DNA from: Fulvia fulva
Lineage: Eukaryota > Ascomycota > Dothideomycetes > Mycosphaerellales > Mycosphaerellaceae
Direction of reading: 5' to 3'
Assembly (NCBI RefSeq): GCF_020509005.1
Contig: NC_063025.1
Location: forward strand, 186,001 to 250,000
Length of the DNA stretch: 64,000 nt
Shown here in pieces: positions 10,189 to 19,715 of this stretch (the first letter of the stretch is position 1; each line of letters begins with the position of its first letter). The position numbers were made by a program, and so were the translations under genes. The notes under the pieces are model-generated. The model had not been told where the DNA came from, did no database searches, and saw nothing but the letters and a program-made list of their open reading frames with translations.

Positions 10189-10724
10189 CTCAAGGCAGTC
10201 AAGTCAGCTCTCTGCTGTGCTGTTGCTGTACTGCAGTGTCCCAACTTCCACTTCCCATCTTTTTTTGGTTCTTTCTCCGTCTTCAATTCCTTGAGAGAAC
10301 ACCCTACCCCATCCTATGGCATAGCACATGATGAGGCGTACATGTGTTGTATGCATGTCGTGCGTCCCAGAAACAGGACGCCGTGGTGCTGACGGTGTGC
10401 ATACGTTTATCACCAGCAGAGCTGCATGCTCGTGACTGCATCCGCATCTCGAGGCGGGTGTTCCCGCCAACCCCGCAGATACCCCAAGACCCTTGTGTTT
10501 TGTCCAATTTTTCTTGTTCGAAATTCCTTTCGCCATCCATGTCCCACTTGTCATCAATCGTCCTCATGTCGTCTCGTTGTCGTTATTCATTGTCTGTTTT
10601 CTTTCTTGCCCAAACTGTTTCTTCCTCCCTGTAGCCCTCCAACGTTGTATCCAAACCCTGTTCCCTTTCCCAATCTTCCCTCATCCCCACCAATACTGCA
10701 TGGCCTTTGTCGCCGGGCAAGTAC

Positions 10725-11912
10725 TCAAACAGTCTTGGTGTAGTCGATGTAGGGGTTGTTGTTGGCGTTGAAGTTGACATCGGCAAGCCAACAGTTGAAG
10801 CATCCGCCGGAAGCTTCGTCCAAGAGCTCATCGCGTTGCACGTGGCAGACTGGGCATTGGCGAAGCATTGGCGCTGATGTTGGAGGAATTGCAGCCGCTG
10901 GAAGAGGGTCAGACTGGGCCGGGAAGTTGGTGCTGGAGGAGGTAGCAGCGAGTGCTGGTGGTGGAAGAAGATGGTCGAAGCTGGGGTGCATTGTGGTCGT
11001 CGTGGCAGGTGAAGAGTTGGCTACTGCTGTCGCCATGGCTCGGGAGGCAATGGGTGTCGGGGTTGCCGTCAACGGGGCTGGGGTTGTGGTGTTGGAGGAC
11101 AAGGCAAGAGTGTCTGCCGCAGGAGGCGTGCGGAATGGAGATCCAAGATGACGGGAAGTCTGCTGCTGGGAGAAGGAACTGGAGGAGGCAAGAGTGTGTG
11201 CCCTAGGAGGCGTGCTGAACAGAGATCCAAGATGACGGGAAGGTCGCTGCTGAGATTGCTGGGCTGGCGGCGACGATGCGAAGACCTTGCTGGCTGGAGT
11301 CACTGGAGTCTGGAAGATGTATCGTCTCTCGCGCCCATCGCCCTCGGCGCCGGATCCCTCGCTCTTGCTCTTGCCCTTGACCTTGCGCTTGTTCTTAGCC
11401 TTGCGAGAGCGCTTGTTGCGAGCAGGACTGTTCGTCTCGCCCACGTTGTCGACTTTGGCAGCACGCTTTGTGGTCACCGTGTGTTCCTCGCTGCCGCTGG
11501 CCACCTTTTGTTCCTCGCTGCCGCTGGCCACCTGTTGTTCCTCGCTGCCGCTGACCACCTCTTGTTCCTCGCTGCCGCTCGGTATGTCCATGGCCGCTAC
11601 AATGCTCCAGGCGGCCCCATCTGTAACCCACTCCTCCGGTACGCTTTCGAGGTCCTGGCGGTCGATGTGGTTTGGACACTTCATCCATCGCCAGAGGCGG
11701 GCGAGCGTATATTCGAATGCATCGTGGTTACCCAGTCCGACAAAATGCGGCAGGTCGAGGAGACGTTCGGCAATGGTGTAGCGCTTTGTAGCGCCGAGTT
11801 GGCGCTTGCAGTCGGAGATGGCGCAGTTGATGGTGTGTGGAGCTTTGATCGTGCAGGCAGGGCTCAGCTTGGCGAGGAGATCATACTTCCACTGTTGGTC
11901 GCCGAGTGCCAT
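10725..11912 (-). CDS. Putative zinc-binding, disordered nuclear-type protein, 395 aa, unknown function
   Basis: The first ATG in frame is at 11,912. Residues 1-105 look folded and hold Cys at about 20, 30, 35 and 79 and His at 82, plus a Trp-rich helix (LARLWRW), so a small metal-binding domain is possible. Residues about 112-147 are four 9-residue repeats of the form SGSEEQxVx. A very basic run (KRSRKAKNKRKVKGKSK) follows and looks like a nuclear localisation signal. The middle is Ser/Thr/Pro-rich with a repeated word SRHLGSxFxTPP. Near the C-terminus is a CX2C-X14-CX2C pattern beginning CPVC and ending CFNC, a plausible zinc finger. Function is unknown; a chromatin or transcription role is only suggested by the basic run and the zinc pattern. 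It is divergent from the gene at 13,882. Confidence 0.65.
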   Translation of the reverse strand: MALGDQQWKYDLLAKLSPACTIKAPHTINCAISDCKRQLGATKRYTIAERLLDLPHFVGLGNHDAFEYTLARLWRWMKCPNHIDRQDLESVPEEWVTDGAAWSIVAAMDIPSGSEEQEVVSGSEEQQVASGSEEQKVASGSEEHTVTTKRAAKVDNVGETNSPARNKRSRKAKNKRKVKGKSKSEGSGAEGDGRERRYIFQTPVTPASKVFASSPPAQQSQQRPSRHLGSLFSTPPRAHTLASSSSFSQQQTSRHLGSPFRTPPAADTLALSSNTTTPAPLTATPTPIASRAMATAVANSSPATTTTMHPSFDHLLPPPALAATSSSTNFPAQSDPLPAAAIPPTSAPMLRQCPVCHVQRDELLDEASGGCFNCWLADVNFNANNNPYIDYTKTV

Positions 11913-13109
11913 TGTGTGGTCGGTAAGGGTAGGATTGGATCGGGAGGATTGTGGGCGGTGTTCGTAAGACGATTGCTGTAGTGTCAATGGAGGCTTTGAC
12001 CAAGCAGAAGAGCGAGTGTAGGGGCAGAGGCTTCTGCAAAGCACAGAGGTAGAAGTTTGCAAGATGGAGTGGTTGGATATGGCAAAGTGCGAAGTGGCTC
12101 TTCAACATTCTACCGCCCACCATCCTGCCGCCGCCTGCTATCAAGAGAAGGCAGCTGGCTCCACAGTACAGCGGGGCTTCGCCTGCTTTGTGAGTGGGAG
12201 TGGTCGCAGAGTGAGACAGCGCAGTGCACAGCTCAAGAGGTCCAACACGGAGCGTACTGCTTGGTTCGGCAGTGGCAATGTATGGAAAGAAGTTAGCGTG
12301 GAAGAGGTAGACCAACGATTGCCGCATCGGGGGCGGAATGTCCATGGCAGGCGGCAACATGAAGCATTGAAGTCGGCGTTCAGCAGGCAGGAGGAGGGTT
12401 GATGGGTTGATGGTGAATGTTCCAACATTGGTATTGGTATGGATGTGGGGCAACGCAAGTCCCGATGGTTTGGATGAACGATGAACGACGAACGATGAAC
12501 GACTAGGGTTGCACGCGCTTGTGCACGCTTGGCCACGCGGGCGGTACCTGGATGCCTGAGGCTGCAACCATGATGCGTCGACTTTTTTCCATTAGGAAAC
12601 ACATGCACTTCTTCTTTGGCCTACCAATGATGATGTTGATACGCCAACTACATTCATCATCGTGCTCTTCATTTGACCTGCTGGCCTCACTGGGTGTGCC
12701 CACACGCCTCACGCCACATGCCGGACGCCGGACGCTAGACGCCGGACGCCACATGTACCTGATGCCCCAGCCTCCCGTCTCACAACTCGCGAGTTGACAG
12801 TTGACAGTCAGCTCTTCTCTCTAAAGTTGACACTTGACAGCCAGCCGCCAGTCGTGAGCCGCTAGTCCCAAATCGCTTATCCCAAACCGCAAGTCCATCT
12901 CTCCTTCGCATACCTCACCGCTGCCATCGCTCCTTGTTTCCGCAAAGAGCTCGTACTAGCACTTCTGCTTGACGCGGTTTCGGGCACGAGACGAATCCGG
13001 AAGTCGTATCGACTGCTATGCCAAACATGGAAATCGTCTACAAGTATTCCTCTTTCTCTACCTCCTCCCACTGCTTTGCTGCTTTGCTGGCTGGCTCTTT
13101 TTTTCTGGC
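11913..13109. other. Upstream region between divergent genes, no gene supported
   Basis: About 1.2 kb separate the start at 11,912 (-) and the putative core promoter at 13,110 (+). Minus-strand open frames at 11,881-12,608 overlap each other in different frames without a coherent protein and are probably chance. Short direct words (gacgaacgatgaac, gccggacgc, gttgacagttgacag) occur at about 12,477-12,830. Confidence 0.5.
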
Positions 13110-13116
13110 TATATAA
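13110..13116 (+). promoter_or_regulatory. TATA box candidate for the gene at 13,882
   Basis: TATATAA stands just after a CT/T-rich tract and before a C/A-rich stretch with CAACCCAACC, a usual fungal start-site context. The putative transcript would begin near 13,140-13,170 and contain the leader intron at 13,306-13,394. Assignment is by position only. Confidence 0.5.
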
Positions 13117-13305
13117 TCTCCATCTCCATCCAACCCAACCCAACTCTCACCACAATATCACCGACACATCAACAACTTTGCCTCTCAGCCAAGCTACGTA
13201 CTGACTGCTCTCTCCATCGCCTTCAGACTTCCATCTAACAACACACGAACACAACCATTGCTGGGTTTCATTAACAAGCCTTGACACTGTGCTGTGCTTT
13301 CCAAG

Positions 13306-13394
13306 GTATGTTGTCCTCTTCTTCTTCTTCTTCTTCTTCTTCTTCTCCTTCTCCTTCCTTATGACAAGATCAACATGCTAACTTCGATGTGCAG
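13306..13394 (+). other. Candidate 5' leader intron of the gene at 13,882
   Basis: The donor GTATGT (13,306) is followed by a (CTT)n pyrimidine tract, a perfect branch-point word GCTAAC at 13,377-13,382, and an acceptor GCAG ending at 13,394. Length is 89 nt and the branch-to-acceptor distance is 12 nt, both typical of filamentous fungi. It lies wholly upstream of the chosen ATG. Confidence 0.65.
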
Positions 13395-13420
13395 CATTCG
13401 AAAGAGTCATCAAGCAAGAC

Positions 13421-13502
13421 ATCATCAGAAAGAATCATCAGAAAGAATCATCAGAAAGAATCATCAGAAAGAATCATCAGAAAGAATCATCAGAAAGAAT
13501 CA
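13421..13502 (+). repeat. 13-bp tandem repeat (atcatcagaaaga) in leader
   Basis: About six near-perfect 13-bp units are directly visible just downstream of the candidate intron and upstream of the start at 13,882. Confidence 0.85.
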
Positions 13503-13600
13503 ACTGGTACTCCAGGTCTTCATCAAGTCTTCAGAAAACATCCGCACGCCAGGAACTTCAACCAAAGACTCCAGGACTTCATCCATCTTCGACAAGGATC

Positions 13601-13810
13601 AGGTCTCCAGGACTTCATCGATCTTTCGACAACGATCAGGTCTCCAGGACTTCAACTATCTAACCATCTTCGACAACGATTAGGTCTCCAGGACTTCATC
13701 GATCTTTCGACAACGATCAGGTCTCCAGGACTTCAACTATCTAACCATCTTCGACAACGATTAGGTCTCCAGGACTTCATCGATCTTTCGACAACGATCA
13801 GGTCTCCAGG
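13601..13810 (+). repeat. Composite 81-bp repeat (37 + 44 bp) in leader
   Basis: The word aggtctccaggacttca starts at 13,601, 13,638, 13,682, 13,719, 13,763 and 13,800, so spacing alternates 37 and 44 bp. The 81-bp period is divisible by three and an open GTG-initiated frame (13,389-13,937) crosses it, giving 27-residue repeats. There is no ATG in that frame and it overlaps the start of the next gene, so I treat it as untranslated leader. Confidence 0.8.
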
Positions 13811-13881
13811 ACTTCATCTTTCGAAACCACCAACACCACATCAGTACGCCAGGTCTCCAATCATTACTCGCAATCTACATC

Positions 13882-15729
13882 ATGTCCGCCATAAACATGT
13901 ACGCCAACCTCACCGAGGGCGATCTTCGCTCCGGTAACGGTCGTATGCTTCTCACTCCAATGCAAAAGGCCAAGGCCATTGGCTATTGCGCCCTCCACCA
14001 GATCTCTGCTCATGCACTTCCTGCCAACGCGGAGGAGATGATTGCCTTTATCATCTTCATGGGCTGGGAGACCGCTGTCCAGGACACCGATCTTCTCGAA
14101 CCTCTTGCCACTAAGCTCCTTGCTTTCGTTCGGAACAACGTCAACACCGACAAGCTTCGTCCTGGTATGGTCGAGGTCCAAGACTCCAACACCAAGGTCT
14201 GGACTGCTACCTGGAAGGCCTTCACAGTCCAGTGGGCCCTCCCCGGCGGCTTCATCTATGGCAAGACACCTCTCGAAAACCAGGCCAGCTTTGAATCGAT
14301 GGAAGCTAGCATGAAGGTCGATCGCCCAGCCATAGACCGTCCGTTCATTGGGCCAGCAGCTTTGGTTCGTCAAACGGTAGCGTTCGTCGAGGACTCTGCT
14401 TTCGAGGAAGAGGGTTCTGCTTTCGAGGAAGAGGGTTCTGCTTTGCAGCAAGCGGGTTCTGCTGTTGAGGAGGATGCCATCAGCGAGGCTGCTATAACAG
14501 AAATCACCATGACCGAGGCTACCAATGACCCCAACGACTTCCAGAGCCAAGCACAGGCTCAAGCCAATGCTGAAGCTCAACAGGCCCAGGCTCAGCAGAC
14601 TCAAGCTCAACAGGACCAGGCTCAAGCTCAAGCCATGGTCGAGGCTCGTGCTCTTCTTTCCCGTGAGCAGAAGCAGCTGGCTCGTCTACAACAGAAGCGT
14701 GAGGATCAGATCCGTCTAGAGAAGGAGCGTCAGGACCAGATCCGTTTGGAGAACAAGCGTCAGGATCAGATCCGTTTGGAGAAGGAGCGTCAGGACCTGA
14801 TCCGTTTGGAGAACAAGCGTCAGGATCAGATCCGATTGGAGAAGGAGCGTCAGGACCTGATCCGTCTGGAGAAGGAGCGTCAGGACCTGATCCGTCTGGA
14901 GAACGAGCGTCTGGAGAACGAGCGTCTCGAGAAGGAGCGTCTGGTTGAGCGACGTGCTGCCAAGGCCCAACGCATCGCAGTCAAGCAAGCCCAGGCCTGC
15001 CGCACTCAAGAGTACCTACAGTGCCTGCGTGACCGTGCTGAGAAGCAGAAGGCGCTCACGACCGCCGACATTGCTCCACCAACCTCACCAAAGACCACCA
15101 ACATGCAGCAGAAGCCGTCTGCCAAGGAAGCCATCACTCCAAAGGACTGCACTGTTCAGGCCATGAACGCCTGCTCAGTCAAAGACATTCTTGCCCGCAC
15201 CGAGGCTCGCGCAGCCCAGGCGGTCAAGGGCCAGACTGCTACTTCCTCCTCACCTGCTCTGGGAAACATTCCTCTTACTGCGAGCTTCCAGTCGGTTGTC
15301 GACAAGTACCTCCTTGGCCCTCCTGCTGCACCAAAGGTGACCATCGGCAACAAAGTCAAGAAGTCGCCCATCGCTGCCACTACGGGAGGACCGAATGTCT
15401 TGCCAGCTTCCGTCCCCAGCCGCACCGACTACCAAGCCATCCTGGACAAGTATGCCGGACGCACTTCCACCACTGGAGGAACCAAGGCCTCACCAGCTCT
15501 CGTCCCCAGCCGCACCGGCTACCAAGCCATCCTGGACCAGTACGCTCCCCGCACTTCCACCAACAACGCGAGCAAGACCTTCCGTCAGAATGTCAACAAT
15601 GCCGCCGCTACCGACAAGATTCCAGCCACCGCCACTACCACCAAAGACGGTAACGGTCTCCGTCGTTCTACTCGCATCAAGACCATGATTGGATCCAAGG
15701 GCGAGCGTCTGACTTACGCTGAAGTCTGA
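13882..15729 (+). CDS. Coiled-coil protein with 10-residue charged repeats, 615 aa, unknown function
   Basis: The ATG at 13,882 opens a long frame. Residues 1-150 appear globular (helical, with Trp at about 54 and 110) and are of unknown type. Residues about 170-198 carry the repeated word FEEEGSA. A Gln/Ala-rich stretch (about 213-255) follows. Residues about 272-355 are tandem 10-residue repeats of the kind RQDQIRLEKE, with Lys/Asn and Asp/Gln variants, which predict a long charged single helix or coiled coil. The C-terminal third is Thr/Ala/Ser/Pro-rich and has three copies of a short motif: SFQSVVDKYL, then DYQAILDKYA and GYQAILDQYA, the last two preceded by VPSRT. The tail is basic (RRSTRIKTM). 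No known domain. A scaffold or cytoskeletal role is possible (inference). The transcript probably has a spliced, repeat-rich leader. Confidence 0.75.
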   Translation: MSAINMYANLTEGDLRSGNGRMLLTPMQKAKAIGYCALHQISAHALPANAEEMIAFIIFMGWETAVQDTDLLEPLATKLLAFVRNNVNTDKLRPGMVEVQDSNTKVWTATWKAFTVQWALPGGFIYGKTPLENQASFESMEASMKVDRPAIDRPFIGPAALVRQTVAFVEDSAFEEEGSAFEEEGSALQQAGSAVEEDAISEAAITEITMTEATNDPNDFQSQAQAQANAEAQQAQAQQTQAQQDQAQAQAMVEARALLSREQKQLARLQQKREDQIRLEKERQDQIRLENKRQDQIRLEKERQDLIRLENKRQDQIRLEKERQDLIRLEKERQDLIRLENERLENERLEKERLVERRAAKAQRIAVKQAQACRTQEYLQCLRDRAEKQKALTTADIAPPTSPKTTNMQQKPSAKEAITPKDCTVQAMNACSVKDILARTEARAAQAVKGQTATSSSPALGNIPLTASFQSVVDKYLLGPPAAPKVTIGNKVKKSPIAATTGGPNVLPASVPSRTDYQAILDKYAGRTSTTGGTKASPALVPSRTGYQAILDQYAPRTSTNNASKTFRQNVNNAAATDKIPATATTTKDGNGLRRSTRIKTMIGSKGERLTYAEV

Positions 15730-16565
15730 ACCACGTCATTGAAGATGGGAGAATGGGCTGTCCGTAGCATTGCGGATGCTACTATGCTCCAGCTCTATGA
15801 ACCGGCGATACTACTTACGAGGAGAGGGATGGGATGGGACGGGATGGGACGGGATGGGACGGGATGAGATGAGATGCAATGGATCCACTATCAAGAAAGC
15901 AACCGAAAAGACAAGAAAAAAGGGCATACCGAGCGAGTGGGCGCTACGATTAACGACATCAGTGTGAAAGAGCGAGTGAGAGCTACGACTTACGACATGA
16001 TCCATAGTTTCCTATAGTCTGATATCAAGGCAATGGCAGGGCTTTTACTACTTACTTACCATGGACATACGGGTGTACGGAACGGACACTTGACCCAAGC
16101 GTGCCTTTGCCCTTCCCGAGTGCCTCTATGCTTGCGGTACTCAATATGAGGTGCAGAGGCCCGACGTCGATAGAAGTAACAGGTTCTCCTAGGTTTACAG
16201 GAACACCTTTGATAACAGGAGGGGAAAGGAAAGCTGCGAGTGTGTTTAGCCCTTTGAGCTTACTCCTGGCAATGCACCACCTTCATCACACGATCCACCC
16301 ACTTTACTCTGTTTAGATAACCACCACGATCGGGCATGGGGTACTGCTGGACAGCAATCGTGGAGCCGATGTCAGGAGGATGATGGGAATCTGGATAGCC
16401 ATGTCCTGGTCCCAAATATATGCCCACCGTCTTTACGTTTCGTGTGGATGTCATGGGAGATCGTAAGAACAAAAAGCATTCATGTTAGTACTGTTGCTGC
16501 CAGGCCATTCATTACTACCCCGGCAATCGCACACTCTTCCGTTTCCAATTGCTCCCTCTACAGCT
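15730..16565. other. Convergent intergenic region
   Basis: This is the 3' flank of genes ending at 15,729 (+) and 16,566 (-). It holds a GGGATGGGAC array at 15,827-15,875 and nothing else I can name. Confidence 0.6.
15827..15875. repeat. 10-bp tandem repeat (gggatgggac)
   Basis: Three to four units of gggatgggac are followed by gggatgagatgagatg. The G-rich strand could in principle fold into a quadruplex (inference). Confidence 0.85.
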
Positions 16566-18359
16566 CTATGGCAAAGCCTCGCCCCCATCTCCATCTCGAC
16601 CCTGATACCTTATCTTACAATCCATCCTACTCGTCAGCCGCGGCCAACGCCACAGGAGCTCAGCCGCATCACGCCGCGAAGCCAGCGGTAGGAGCTTCCC
16701 GTCTTCCATACCCTGCACCTCTTTCTCCGTGCGCTCGCCACCCACACCGGGCCGCTGGTAGTCTTTGGCCAACACCTTCATCACGTCCTGGACTTGCTGC
16801 GTGATCCGCTCTCGCCACTGCTCCTCGACGCGGCCCTCCCACGTCCATGTCCAGCTGCCACCTTCGTTCCAGTGCCATCGCACGCTGGGCAAGCCGTTGG
16901 GGGAGAACCAGAGCGCATCTGCAAGAATGTTGTAGTGGTGAACGCGAGCGGCGCGAAGGGCGTCGAGTTGCACGTCTTGTGCATGCTGGGGAGTCGAGAT
17001 GAATGAGACCGCGTGGTGGAGTGAGGAGTGTGCGGCTTCTGGGTTTCGTTGGTCGTCGTCGAGGACGGGCAGCCGTTCGAGTGACCAGGTGCAAGCATTG
17101 TGGCGCATCCTGGTGGCGTTGACGAAGGTCCTAGTACGCAGGGTGTAGGCTGCATCGTTGGCTACCCAGTCGACAGCCTCGCGATGGAAGGCTGGCACGA
17201 CGATAGCTGGGTGGTCGTTTTGGAGACATTGACGTTGGGTGTGAAGCTTTTGTTGGAAACGCTCCAGCCGGTCGATCCGGGCTTGGAACTCGGGTTGCAG
17301 GGTGTGCGAGGAAAGCTCGAGGAAGGCTACGTAGGCGAAGTGTTGGTAGTAGGTAGCGAGCTTGGTGGGATCGAGGCCGTGTGGAAGAATGTTAGAGCCA
17401 GGCGTTGGAGGAGGAGGAGGGGGAAAGGGAAGGCTCTGCCTCGCGGACTCGGCGAGGAGGTCCTCGAGCGACAGCGGAAAGTCGCTGAGCTGTTGAGAGG
17501 ACAGACGTCCCAGGAGGCGGAGAAGGGCGTGTGCGTGACGTAGATAGTCCAGCTCATACGCCAGCAGTGCCTCCCAAGGATTGAGCAGCGTCGATTGCAC
17601 CTGCGCGACGAGGTACGGATGTCGTAGCCGACAGTAGACTGCCGGATAGGTCACGTAGCAATGCCCGGCATCGTGGAGCCAAGCCAGTCTCCTGCCATCC
17701 AGCAAAATCTCGCTCGCAAACTGTTCATCGTTGCTGTCTTCAGGCCAGCCGTTGGCATGACGAAGCCGTTCAAGGAGCGCGTTCGTGTCGAGGTGGTAGA
17801 TGGTATTGGAAGTGATGAGCCGATTGAGTGTGTCGTGCGCTTGCCTAAGCGAGGCTGAAGATGGTGTAGGCCATTCGAGATCAACGTTGATATATGGTGG
17901 ATTAGACAGCCAGTCGAGCCAGTGTGAAGGCAGCATCATCGCAATGCGATCGAATGCCTCGTAGTCAGCGGGACGCACATGTACAGGGAGCTCGGTGGAG
18001 GCCACTGATGCATTGCTCGACCACGTATTCTCCTCATGTCCGCGGAAACGACCCAAGGCGTGTCGAAGATTGTCGAGGACCACAGCGGTACACGCGATTG
18101 CTGCTGCAACGGCGATCACGAGCCTGACCCTCGGGATTCGGAAAGGCGGGCGTACAGTCGTGGGTTGTAGAGGCGTGTAGAGTGCGCGCACTGGCCTTGG
18201 CTGATCGACATGCTCTCGCGCCACGGCAATGTTGTAATAGCCGTCAGTAGCCGTCTGCTTGGACTGCAGCTTCCACTCGTACAGCAGCGACGCTTGGATC
18301 AAGTCGTGCTGATACGTACCCACGCTTCGGTTCGTGCTGTGTTCCGAGATGTCGCTCAT
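16566..18359 (-). CDS. Single-pass membrane protein, 597 aa, unknown function
   Basis: The first ATG in frame is at 18,359; the open frame before it has no ATG. Residues 1-77 are a polar, probably cytosolic tail ending in basic residues (RIPRVR). A transmembrane helix rich in Ala, Val and Ile lies at about 79-97. The remaining 500 residues form a Trp-, His- and Leu-rich lumenal or extracellular part. A run of Pro interrupts it near residue 310, with further helices and several Trp after it, and it ends in a basic, Gly/Asp-rich tail. No signal peptide or known domain is seen. It shares the topology (short tail, one helix, large helical outer part) with the genes at 1-755 and 7,950-9,590. Its start codon lies only about 120 bp from the edge of the RIP-mutated island, yet its own sequence shows no RIP signature. 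Confidence 0.7.
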   Translation of the reverse strand: MSDISEHSTNRSVGTYQHDLIQASLLYEWKLQSKQTATDGYYNIAVAREHVDQPRPVRALYTPLQPTTVRPPFRIPRVRLVIAVAAAIACTAVVLDNLRHALGRFRGHEENTWSSNASVASTELPVHVRPADYEAFDRIAMMLPSHWLDWLSNPPYINVDLEWPTPSSASLRQAHDTLNRLITSNTIYHLDTNALLERLRHANGWPEDSNDEQFASEILLDGRRLAWLHDAGHCYVTYPAVYCRLRHPYLVAQVQSTLLNPWEALLAYELDYLRHAHALLRLLGRLSSQQLSDFPLSLEDLLAESARQSLPFPPPPPPTPGSNILPHGLDPTKLATYYQHFAYVAFLELSSHTLQPEFQARIDRLERFQQKLHTQRQCLQNDHPAIVVPAFHREAVDWVANDAAYTLRTRTFVNATRMRHNACTWSLERLPVLDDDQRNPEAAHSSLHHAVSFISTPQHAQDVQLDALRAARVHHYNILADALWFSPNGLPSVRWHWNEGGSWTWTWEGRVEEQWRERITQQVQDVMKVLAKDYQRPGVGGERTEKEVQGMEDGKLLPLASRRDAAELLWRWPRLTSRMDCKIRYQGRDGDGGEALP

Positions 18360-18480
18360 TGCAGAAACAAAATATGCATAGCGATGTTGTGTGCCGCGTT
18401 GAACTGTATTCCTAGATTCCGCTCCGAGCGTAAACAAACAACTAGAGCAAGCGTGGTAAATTCTTCGCTTAATTCAACCT

Positions 18481-19652
18481 TAATTTAACCTTAAACCAAC
18501 CGACGACGACATTCTCTCCGACATACTCTAGATACGTCCTCGCTCGCGATCGAAATTCCTAATAGATCTATATAGCGTAGCGCTATAATTACCGGGACTA
18601 GACTTTATATCGTTATCCCCTCTACGGGGACCCTCTCGCTCCTCCGACTATAAATTCCGCGATTTCGAGCAAGTTAATGCCGACTATAAGAACGGAGACG
18701 AGGTTATATACTTCACCGATTACTTTATATCTTGTCCCGGATATAGACGCGATACCTATACCTAGAATACGTAGATAAAGGATTTAAAGCTATTATATAA
18801 CAAAGGAACTTCGGAGATAAAGGACCTAAAACCTAACTTCTATCGTAGTGTCGCTCCTAATAATATTGAATAGGAGCTCCTTAAAGGTACACTTAGACGG
18901 ACTATTTAAGGCGAAATTGGTAGGCCTATCGTAGTGAACGACTTTCTTAACGTTAAAGGTCCGGATAGCTCGAACAAATTCCTTGAAGTTTAGGCTACGT
19001 AAAACGGCGCTACTAGTACTAGTGCTCGTAACCTACGTATATATAGGCTACCTAACGGCACTAGTGTAGATAGTATCGCTCGATCTCTTAGTATAACGTA
19101 TAACGGCGGTACTCTAGTACCGTACGTTAGTTATGTTTATCCGCCTATCGATCTCGATAGAGAGGAGACAATATATACTACCTATACCGGAGGCGAGTAT
19201 ATATTAGATTGTCCCGGCTAATTCCGTACCGGCTTGACTTTAGATCGAAATGTAACTAAAGAAGTATATAGATATAGGCGGGAACTCGTTAAAGAGGCTA
19301 ATACTCGCGCTCGTATCGCTCGTAATTTCACGAGTTATCTACGTAGGTCTAGGTATAATAGATATATATACTTTCCGTCTTAAGTCTCGGGGGTGTCTCT
19401 CTTACCGATATGTACCGTACACGATTATACGATTAATCGGCGGCCCGATATACCGTGTTATAGCTAACGTCTACTTCGCGGAGAGAGGTATCCTTAGAAG
19501 CCGCCGAACCCTAGTACGGAACCTGTCTAGACTATGCCCTTAATAACCGAATACTACTTAGGCTGATCCTATAAACGTATATAACGCGGCCTAAAGAAAA
19601 CACGGGATCTATTAGCGCTTCGATAACATCGTCTTAACAAATATAACCTAAA
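18481..19652 (+). pseudogene. RIP-degraded reading frame, unrecognised
   Basis: From about 18,590 to 19,380 one plus-strand frame reads as protein, with stops that are TAG or TAA only. Each can derive from CAG, CAA or TGG by the CpA/TpG-to-TpA change. Stretches between stops run over 80 codons and have normal amino-acid variety, e.g. around DREETIYTTYTGGEY and LVKEANTRARIARNF. The first TGA in frame is near 19,551. I do not recognise the product: there is no reverse transcriptase, integrase, zinc-knuckle or transposase motif. It is not a copy of any other repeat in the window. It could be an unknown mobile element or a duplicated host gene. The 3' side is cut by the tail of the LINE at 19,653. 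Confidence 0.45.
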
Positions 19653-19710
19653 TAGATAGATCGATTTGTCATTCCCCTATTCTAGGACCCTATCCGGCCT
19701 ATATAGGTAT

Positions 19711-19715
19711 ATATC
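19711..19715. repeat. 5-bp target-site duplication ATATC, left
   Basis: It matches ATATC at 25,853-25,857 on the other side of the chromovirus. Five base pairs is the usual length for Ty3/gypsy integrases. Confidence 0.9.

Larger units (their letters stand above)
9591..10724. other. Intergenic region with several short tandem repeats
   Basis: This is the upstream region of the gene starting at 9,590 and the downstream region of the minus-strand gene ending at 10,725. It contains CCTGA arrays at 9,858-9,882 and 10,161-10,188 and a purine-rich GAGGTGA/GAGGGGA array at 10,036-10,100. The open frames over it are repeats or lack context. No gene is supported. Confidence 0.55.

Noticed and set aside
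11881..12608. Overlapping minus-strand frames of 155 and 228 codons
   Set aside because: They occupy different frames over the same DNA and the region is upstream of 11,912. Neither shows a domain or coherent composition.
13389..13937. Open frame with 27-residue repeats upstream of the 13,882 gene
   Set aside because: It has no ATG (starts GTG at the intron acceptor) and overlaps the start of a better gene in another frame. It is treated as leader.
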